The notes beneath the pieces are model-generated. The model had not been told where the DNA came from, made no database searches, and saw only the letters and a program-made list of their open reading frames with translations. A stretch of DNA of 10,309 nt from Chloroflexota bacterium. GTDB lineage: Bacteria; Chloroflexota; Limnocylindria; Limnocylindrales; Limnocylindraceae. Location: NCBI GenBank assembly GCA_947483025.1, contig CANKMK010000011.1:1-10309 (forward strand), read 5' to 3'. Numbering within the stretch: the stretch's first letter is position 1; every line of letters begins with the position of its first letter. Both the position numbers and the translations under genes were made by a program. Below, piece after piece: positions 7,018 through 10,309 of this stretch.

Positions 7018-8133
7018 TCAGGACGGTGTGCGCACCGGCATCACAACGTGCAGGTAGTCGCGACCGTCAAGCGGACGAAGCAACCCGGGTGCGACAGGAC
7101 CAGTGAGCTCGAGCGAGAATTGATCAGCCTCAACGCGTGAGAGCACATCAACAAGGTACTTCGCGTTGAATGCAATCGTTGTCCCTTCGCCCTCAACCTT
7201 CGCCTCAATGTGTGCCGCATGGTCGCCAACGTCTGCCGCTGCGGTGATGTCGATTGCTCCTCCGCCTGTGGTGGTAATTGCGAAGCGCACAATGTGCGCA
7301 GACGCGTCCGCAACAACCTGCGCCAGCTTCACTGCAGAGAGGAAGCTGTCTCGATCAAGCGTCACCTTGGTGGTGTGGCTTGTTGGAACAACCTGTTGGA
7401 AGTTCGGGAACTGCCCCTCGATCAGCCGGCTCACCAGCATGGTGTCGCCGAGCTTGAACTGGAGCTGGTTCTTGGTTGGGGTGAAGGTGATCTCAACAAG
7501 ATCCTCCACGTCGGAGAGTAGTCGCAGTAGCTCTGCGTACGACCGGGCTGGAACGATCAAGCTTGTCTCTGGCGCCGCTTCCCCAAGCGGTGCGCCGGCA
7601 ACAGCGATGCGGTAGTTGTCAGCGGCGGCAAACGTTGCCTTCTCCCCGGTGAACTTTGTCAGCACGCCGGTAAGGATCGGCCGAGCCTCGTCGCCGGCTG
7701 CGGCGAACACGGTTGACTCAAGTGCGGCCTTCAGTGCCTTCTGTGTGATGCGTGCGGTTGGTCGCTCACCAGCGGCCCCTACTGGCGGGTAGTCGTCGGC
7801 AGGTGTGGCGCGAAGGTGTGAGGCGTTTCGGCCGCACTTGATCTGCGCGCGCCCATCGGCAAGGAGCGAGAAGTCGATCTTCTCGTTTGGGAGGCCGTTG
7901 ACCACGTCGGCGAGCAGCCGGGCCGGGATTGTGGTGGAACCCTTCTCTTCGACCTTTGCTGGCACCCAGTGGGTGATCGCAATGTCGAGGTTTGTGGCGA
8001 CAAGACGAAGCCCGCCATCCTCGGTACCAAGGTAGACGTTCGACAGGATCGGTAGGGTGTTGCGGGTCGCCACGGCATGGCCAACGATGGCAAGGCCGCG
8101 GGCGAGGTGGTCCTGGATTGCCGAGAGCTTCAT
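7018..8133 (-). CDS. dnaN: DNA polymerase III sliding clamp, beta subunit
   Basis: This 371-residue protein has three clamp-fold repeats. TRNTLPILSNVYL (23-35) is the classic N-terminal clamp motif. EARPILTGV (149-157) and DNYRIA (172-177) lie in domain II. SRLIEGQFPNFQQVVP (235-250) and NAKYLVDVL (323-331) mark domains II and III. The C-terminus is YLHVVMPVR plus three residues (TPS), slightly longer than the common MPMRL ending whose residues line the client-binding pocket. The ring tethers polymerases and other clamp clients to DNA. The ATG at 8133 is chosen because GGAGGA lies 4 nt upstream; a GTG at 8145 would add four residues and bury that site. It is followed by recF after 31 bp. Its promoter must lie in the origin spacer; I see no clear -35/-10 pair there. 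Confidence 0.98.
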   Translation of the reverse strand: MKLSAIQDHLARGLAIVGHAVATRNTLPILSNVYLGTEDGGLRLVATNLDIAITHWVPAKVEEKGSTTIPARLLADVVNGLPNEKIDFSLLADGRAQIKCGRNASHLRATPADDYPPVGAAGERPTARITQKALKAALESTVFAAAGDEARPILTGVLTKFTGEKATFAAADNYRIAVAGAPLGEAAPETSLIVPARSYAELLRLLSDVEDLVEITFTPTKNQLQFKLGDTMLVSRLIEGQFPNFQQVVPTSHTTKVTLDRDSFLSAVKLAQVVADASAHIVRFAITTTGGGAIDITAAADVGDHAAHIEAKVEGEGTTIAFNAKYLVDVLSRVEADQFSLELTGPVAPGLLRPLDGRDYLHVVMPVRTPS

Positions 8134-8137
8134 CTGT

Positions 8138-8143
8138 TCCTCC
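8138..8143 (-). promoter_or_regulatory. Ribosome binding site of dnaN (GGAGGA)
   Basis: GGAGGA sits 4 nt before ATG 8133, and the AACAG between is purine-rich. It is the strongest Shine-Dalgarno in the window and rules against the GTG at 8145, which overlaps it. Confidence 0.8.
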
Positions 8144-8166
8144 ACATATAGGTTCCCTCTCTAGGG

Positions 8167-8190
8167 TAATAGTGTCTTAGTTGTTTTAAC
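8167..8190. other. Candidate DNA unwinding element in oriC
   Basis: Eighteen of 24 bases are A or T in an otherwise GC-rich origin spacer. The segment is at the dnaN side, away from the best DnaA box. It could equally hold dnaN promoter elements such as the minus-strand TATTAC. This is inferred from composition only. Confidence 0.4.
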
Positions 8191-8217
8191 TCGTCATCAC
8201 CGTATTCGTACTGTGGG

Positions 8218-8228
8218 CGGCGTGGAGA
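8218..8228. repeat. 11-bp direct repeat CGGCGTGGAGA, copy 1 (weak DnaA-box-like)
   Basis: CGGCGTGGAGA occurs here and at 8274-8284, exactly 56 bp apart. The core on the minus strand reads CTCTCCACG, three mismatches from TTATCCACA, so it could be a low-affinity DnaA site. Confidence 0.55.
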
Positions 8229-8273
8229 GCCGTGCTCACCTTCGCACAAACCGGCCGTGGGAAGGGGCCCTCC

Positions 8274-8284
8274 CGGCGTGGAGA
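8274..8284. repeat. 11-bp direct repeat CGGCGTGGAGA, copy 2 (DnaA-box-like)
   Basis: This is the second copy of the repeat at 8218-8228. With one more base the minus strand reads TTCTCCACG (8277-8285), one mismatch from the box TTATCCACG found at 8412 and two from the general consensus. Confidence 0.55.
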
Positions 8285-8285
8285 A

Positions 8286-8312
8286 CCCGTACCCCGCCCC
8301 CTAAAACCCCCC
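8286..8312 (-). other. G-quadruplex-capable tract in oriC
   Basis: The plus strand has C-runs at 8286-8288, 8292-8295, 8297-8301 and 8307-8312, separated by 3, 1 and 5 nt. The minus strand therefore has four G-tracts of at least three with loops of at most 7 nt, the standard pattern. Folding in the cell is not shown. Confidence 0.6.
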
Positions 8313-8348
8313 TAGCGCTGGGGAGACCCTGCGGAAAACCCTGCCAGG

Positions 8349-8357
8349 TTACCCACA
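8349..8357 (+). promoter_or_regulatory. DnaA box, TTACCCACA
   Basis: It has one mismatch (position 4) from the consensus TTATCCACA. It lies in the origin spacer in the same orientation as the box at 8412. Confidence 0.5.
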
Positions 8358-8378
8358 CCCCTCTTCACACCCTTTGAG

Positions 8379-8412
8379 AAAAACCCCCACAAAACCACAC
8401 CGGTGAGGGTGT
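8379..8412 (-). terminator. Weak candidate terminator after dnaA
   Basis: On the minus strand a 5-bp stem (ACACC at 8412-8408 with GGTGT at 8401-8397) around a 6-nt loop is followed by GG, TTTT, a G-rich break and TTTTT. It begins about 30 nt after the dnaA stop. The stem is short and the T-tract is broken, so efficiency is doubtful. Confidence 0.25.
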
Positions 8413-8420
8413 TATCCACG
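8412..8420 (+). promoter_or_regulatory. DnaA box, TTATCCACG (best in window)
   Basis: It matches TTATCCACA at eight of nine positions, and only the last base differs. It lies 22 bp from the dnaA stop. A second, weaker box starts 11 bp further on, one helical turn away. Confidence 0.75.
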
Positions 8421-8422
8421 AG

Positions 8423-8431
8423 ATTTCCACA
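8423..8431 (+). promoter_or_regulatory. Weak DnaA box, ATTTCCACA
   Basis: It has two mismatches from TTATCCACA. Its value is its phasing: it starts 11 bp after the stronger box at 8412 in the same orientation, so two DnaA molecules could bind one face of the helix. Confidence 0.4.
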
Positions 8432-8441
8432 GCCTGGGGGG

Positions 8442-9869
8442 CTACGGGCGGGCGGCAACTCCTTGGCCGAGACGCAGGAGCGCTTCGCGCAGCAAGGCAA
8501 CCTCGCGGCGCAGCTCGCCGTCATAACTCATCTCTCGCTCGATCTTGGTGCAGGCGTGAATGATCGTGGAGTGGTCACGCCCGCCCAGGGCGGCGCCGAT
8601 GCGAACGAGTGAGGCGTCAGTCTCTTCGCGGGAGAGGTATGCCGCGATCTGTCGCGGGGTCACGATCTCCCGGTCGCGCTTTGGGCCACGAAGCTGCTCA
8701 ACCGTAAGGCTGAAGTGTTCAGCAACGGTGGCGACAACCTGCTCTGGCTCAAGGATGCGCTTCGGGTTCGGGTACACCGCCTCGCTCAATACGCGCGCGG
8801 CGAGCTCCATCGTGACCGGCATACCGCTGAGTCGACCAACGGCAACGAGCCGAGTCAGTGCGCCCTCGAGCTCGCGGACATTGCTCTGCACGCGTCGCGC
8901 AACCTGCTCAACGACATCGTTTGCAACGATGACGCCGCTCTCTTCAGCCTTCGCGCGCAAGATCGCAATACGTGTCTCAAGATCTGGCGACGAGATGTCG
9001 GCAATAAGGCCCCACTCAAATCGCGAGCGAAGGCGCTCCTCGAGCAACGAGATTTCTTTCGGTGTGCGATCTGATGTCAACACGATCTGCTTCCCGGCGG
9101 AGTGCAGCGCATTGAACGTATGGAAGAACTCTTCCTGCGTGCGCTCCTTGTCGGCGAGGAACTGAATGTCATCAATGAGCAACACGTCGATCTTGCGGAA
9201 GCGCGATCGGAACGCCTCGGCGCCGCTCTGCTGAATGCTGGTGATGAACTCATTCGTAAACGCTTCACCGGTGATGTACAACACCTGTCGCTTCGGTGAA
9301 CGCTCAGCAACCGCATTGCCGATTGCGTGCAAGAGGTGTGTCTTACCTAGCCCGGTGCCGCCGTATAGGAAGAGCGGGTTATATGCGCCACCCGGTCGCT
9401 CAGAAACAGAGAGTGAAGCTGCGTGCGCGAGTCGATTCGCTGCGCCAACAACGTAGGTCGCAAATGTGTAGCGAGCATTTAAATTCGTTGCACGCGCTGG
9501 TGCGTCGCGATCAACGACGCGCACGCTCTCCTGTGGTGCAGTAGCGCGCGGTGTGGTGTCGGATGAGGCGACACCCTTCCCCTTTGCAGTAAGTGCGCCG
9601 TGCGCATCAAGCTCGGCATCGCTCACCACCTCAACAGAGAGCGTCACGCTATAGCCAACAACCTTGGCCAACGTTTGTGCAATGAGAGAGCGATAGCGTT
9701 CATCAACCCAATCCTTTGCGAATCCAGACGGGACGCCGAGGACGAAGGTGGCGGTTGGCTCATCAACCCGAAGGAGTGCGGTGCGACGGAACCAGGTCTC
9801 GAAGGTTGCCTGCGAAAGGCTGATCTCCAGCTCTCCGAGGACTGCGCGCCAGACCTGTCGTCGATCCAT
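8442..9869 (-). CDS. dnaA: DnaA, chromosomal replication initiator ATPase
   Basis: This 475-residue protein has the four DnaA domains. Residues 1-83 are the domain I interaction module (VWRAVLGELEISLSQATFETWF), and about 85-128 form a short, variable domain II. The AAA+ domain III has Walker A GGTGLGKT (170-177), Walker B LLIDDIQF (230-237), sensor I VLTSDRTP (263-270), an arginine-finger box LRSRFEWG (R283) and sensor II NVRELEGAL (R332). Domain IV carries the DNA-binding signature GRDHSTIIHACTKI (430-443), which reads DnaA boxes. The protein binds ATP, forms a filament on oriC and opens the duplex. The ATG at 9869 is chosen from homology (MDRRQVW) and an upstream AGGGGGG. The frame stays open another 138 codons upstream, but that part has no DnaA similarity. 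The probable origin follows directly downstream. Expression may be controlled by the structured leader and the inverted repeat at 10117-10135. Confidence 0.99.
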   Translation of the reverse strand: MDRRQVWRAVLGELEISLSQATFETWFRRTALLRVDEPTATFVLGVPSGFAKDWVDERYRSLIAQTLAKVVGYSVTLSVEVVSDAELDAHGALTAKGKGVASSDTTPRATAPQESVRVVDRDAPARATNLNARYTFATYVVGAANRLAHAASLSVSERPGGAYNPLFLYGGTGLGKTHLLHAIGNAVAERSPKRQVLYITGEAFTNEFITSIQQSGAEAFRSRFRKIDVLLIDDIQFLADKERTQEEFFHTFNALHSAGKQIVLTSDRTPKEISLLEERLRSRFEWGLIADISSPDLETRIAILRAKAEESGVIVANDVVEQVARRVQSNVRELEGALTRLVAVGRLSGMPVTMELAARVLSEAVYPNPKRILEPEQVVATVAEHFSLTVEQLRGPKRDREIVTPRQIAAYLSREETDASLVRIGAALGGRDHSTIIHACTKIEREMSYDGELRREVALLREALLRLGQGVAARP

Positions 9870-9878
9870 TCCGCAGCG

Positions 9879-9885
9879 CCCCCCT
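9879..9885 (-). promoter_or_regulatory. Ribosome binding site of dnaA (AGGGGGG)
   Basis: AGGGGGG ends 9 nt before ATG 9869 on the minus strand. It supports this start over the longer open frame. Confidence 0.6.
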
Positions 9886-9892
9886 GTGTTCC

Positions 9893-9911
9893 GTTGGTGT
9901 GCGCCACCAAC
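9893..9911 (-). other. Hairpin in the dnaA leader next to the ribosome site
   Basis: There is a perfect 7-bp stem (GTTGGTG at 9893-9899 with CACCAAC at 9905-9911) around a 5-nt loop, 7 nt upstream of the AGGGGGG site in the dnaA message. A second stem, 6 bp with a 4-nt loop (CGCCGA/TCGGCG), lies at 9932-9947. Neither is followed by a T-run, so they are leader structures rather than terminators. Confidence 0.45.
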
Positions 9912-9947
9912 ACTGCGGCAGAAGGGCGGGGCGCCGAGGAGTCGGCG

Positions 9948-10114
9948 GTACCACCCTGGTGCAAGATTGAGTCTGTGCTGGCCGGCTTGCGCCTGCCCCT
10001 CCCACAGCCCCGAACAAGAGACCAACCGACGGTGTGATGTCGTTTGGGCCCTTTGTGGGGAGGCGGAGAATAGCACCCGCGGCGGTTCCTGCAAGCCCAG
10101 CCTCACCCCTATTT
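9948..10114. other. Gene-free dnaA upstream region
   Basis: No coding region is supported between 9870 and 10309. The open frames crossing it have no recognisable protein signature, and the in-frame extension of dnaA does not look like coding sequence. Apart from the sites listed separately on either side I see nothing specific in this part. It would be dnaA 5' leader if the promoter candidate at 10115-10143 is right. Confidence 0.6.
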
Positions 10115-10143
10115 TTGATACCCCCCAGGGGTATCTGGGTAAA
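10115..10143 (-). promoter_or_regulatory. Candidate dnaA promoter (TTTACC / 17 nt / TATCAA)
   Basis: On the minus strand a -35-like TTTACC (10143-10138) and a -10-like TATCAA (10120-10115) are 17 nt apart, each matching four of six consensus bases. The leader to dnaA would be about 240 nt. An inverted repeat fills the spacer. This is a weak consensus match. Confidence 0.35.
10117..10135. promoter_or_regulatory. Perfect inverted repeat GATACCCC-CCA-GGGGTATC, operator-like
   Basis: Two 8-bp arms are separated by 3 bp. The A/T-flanked C-tract/G-tract dyad resembles operators of the CsoR/RcnR/FrmR family of small helical repressors (metal, sulfide or formaldehyde sensing). It sits between the dnaA promoter candidate elements and 29 bp before the outward promoter. 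There is no T-run on either side, so it is not a terminator. The protein that binds it is not in the window. Confidence 0.5.
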
Positions 10144-10164
10144 TCCCCGTTACAGGGGCAGCAA

Positions 10165-10194
10165 TTGACACCGCCGCCTGCGAGGAACGATACT
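10165..10194 (+). promoter_or_regulatory. Sigma70-type promoter reading out of the window (TTGACA / 18 nt / GATACT)
   Basis: The -35 TTGACA (10165-10170) is a perfect match. After 18 nt comes GATACT (10189-10194), four of six to TATAAT. Transcription would start near 10201 and run to the right, away from dnaA. In many genomes rpmH-rnpA lie there, but no gene start is seen before the window ends. Confidence 0.55.
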
Positions 10195-10200
10195 TCCCCT

Positions 10201-10228
10201 CTCAGAACCGCCCTCTTCGCGGCCTGAG
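10201..10228 (+). other. Hairpin at the predicted 5' end of the outward transcript
   Basis: CTCAG (10201-10205) pairs with CTGAG (10224-10228), and CCGC (10208-10211) with GCGG (10219-10222), around a 7-nt loop. It begins right at the predicted start site. The remaining 80 nt to the window edge are GC-rich with further short stems (GCCAC/GTGGC) and match no riboswitch I recognise. Confidence 0.35.
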
Positions 10229-10309
10229 TGAAAACCAGGAAGAACCCCTCGGGGGCCACCGCCGACGAAGGCAACCGTGGCACTTGAGACCACCGGATCG
10301 GAGCGATAC

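Larger units (their letters stand above)
8134..8441. other. oriC: Putative chromosomal replication origin (oriC), dnaA-dnaN spacer
   Basis: This is a 308-bp gene-free stretch between dnaA and dnaN, the usual site of oriC in Actinobacteria, Firmicutes and Chloroflexota-type layouts. It holds one near-consensus DnaA box (8412-8420) and four weaker ones, with plus-facing copies near dnaA and minus-facing copies toward dnaN. It also holds an AT-rich segment (8167-8190, about three quarters A/T) beside dnaN that could be the unwinding element, and a strongly C-rich middle. It must also carry the dnaN promoter. The call rests on location plus box content; no skew was computed. Confidence 0.75.

Noticed and set aside
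8134..8145. Four-codon N-terminal extension of dnaN from GTG 8145
   Set aside because: It would overlap the GGAGGA ribosome site that serves ATG 8133, and the clamp family starts at MKL.
8259..8274. Quasi-palindrome around GGGGCCC in the origin
   Set aside because: The arms contain a mismatch and leave almost no loop, and it matches no known site; it is likely a by-product of base composition.
8307..8323. Terminator from CCCC/GGGG stem followed by TTTT on the minus strand
   Set aside because: The stem has only four pairs and the T-run is four, broken by G-tracts; the G-quadruplex reading explains the runs better.
9870..10283. In-frame upstream extension of dnaA by 138 codons
   Set aside because: The extension has no DnaA similarity, covers the promoter-like and palindromic sites, and a good ribosome site plus the conserved MDRRQVW start favour ATG 9869.
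10229..10288. Nineteen-codon open frame starting at a GTG near 10228 as a leader peptide
   Set aside because: There is no ribosome site at a sensible distance and no run of regulatory codons; it is probably chance.

Overview
The window holds a chromosomal replication-origin locus of a high-GC bacterium. The genes dnaA, dnaN, recF and a DciA-type DUF721 gene all lie on the minus strand, read right to left from about 9.87 kb to 5.49 kb. The order dnaA-dnaN-recF-DUF721 is the one familiar from Actinobacteria and some Chloroflexota, but gyrB, which often follows, is absent. Its place is taken by a large single-pass membrane protein and a DUF151 bifunctional-nuclease gene. The GC-rich codon use, the GTG/TTG starts, the membrane protein with a C-terminal propeller-like part and the GT-C type mannosyltransferases suggest Chloroflexota or a deep actinobacterial relative. 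This is inference; no rRNA or other clean phylogenetic marker is present.

Right end (9870-10309): a 440-bp gene-free stretch upstream of dnaA. It carries a plus-strand sigma70-like promoter pointing out of the window (where rpmH-rnpA often lies in other genomes), a weak minus-strand promoter candidate for dnaA, a perfect 8-bp inverted repeat (GATACCCC-CCA-GGGGTATC) between the -35 and -10 of that candidate, and several hairpins. dnaA (8442-9869) follows. The 308-bp dnaA-dnaN spacer (8134-8441) looks like oriC: a near-consensus DnaA box, four weaker ones, an AT-rich segment next to dnaN, and a stretch whose minus strand fits a four-tract G-quadruplex pattern.

Middle (2485-8133): dnaN, recF, the DciA-like gene, an 828-aa membrane protein and the DUF151 gene are packed with gaps of 31, -4, 15 and 18 bp. 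They are probably one transcript starting near the origin. The first four replication genes encode the initiator, the sliding clamp, a gap-repair ATPase and a putative replicative-helicase loader. The last two genes are less obviously linked to replication.

Left end (1-2488): a plus-strand polyprenyl-phosphate-type GT2 glycosyltransferase converges on the DUF151 gene with a 4-bp stop-codon overlap. It diverges, with only 34 bp between starts, from a large minus-strand GT-C membrane glycosyltransferase that runs off the left edge. That open frame (568 codons visible) joins a Gpi18-like mannosyltransferase domain to the start of a second, PMT/ArnT-like GT-C domain. The GT2 enzyme may make the lipid-linked sugar that the GT-C enzyme consumes. 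No tRNA, rRNA, CRISPR, transposase or phage gene was seen.
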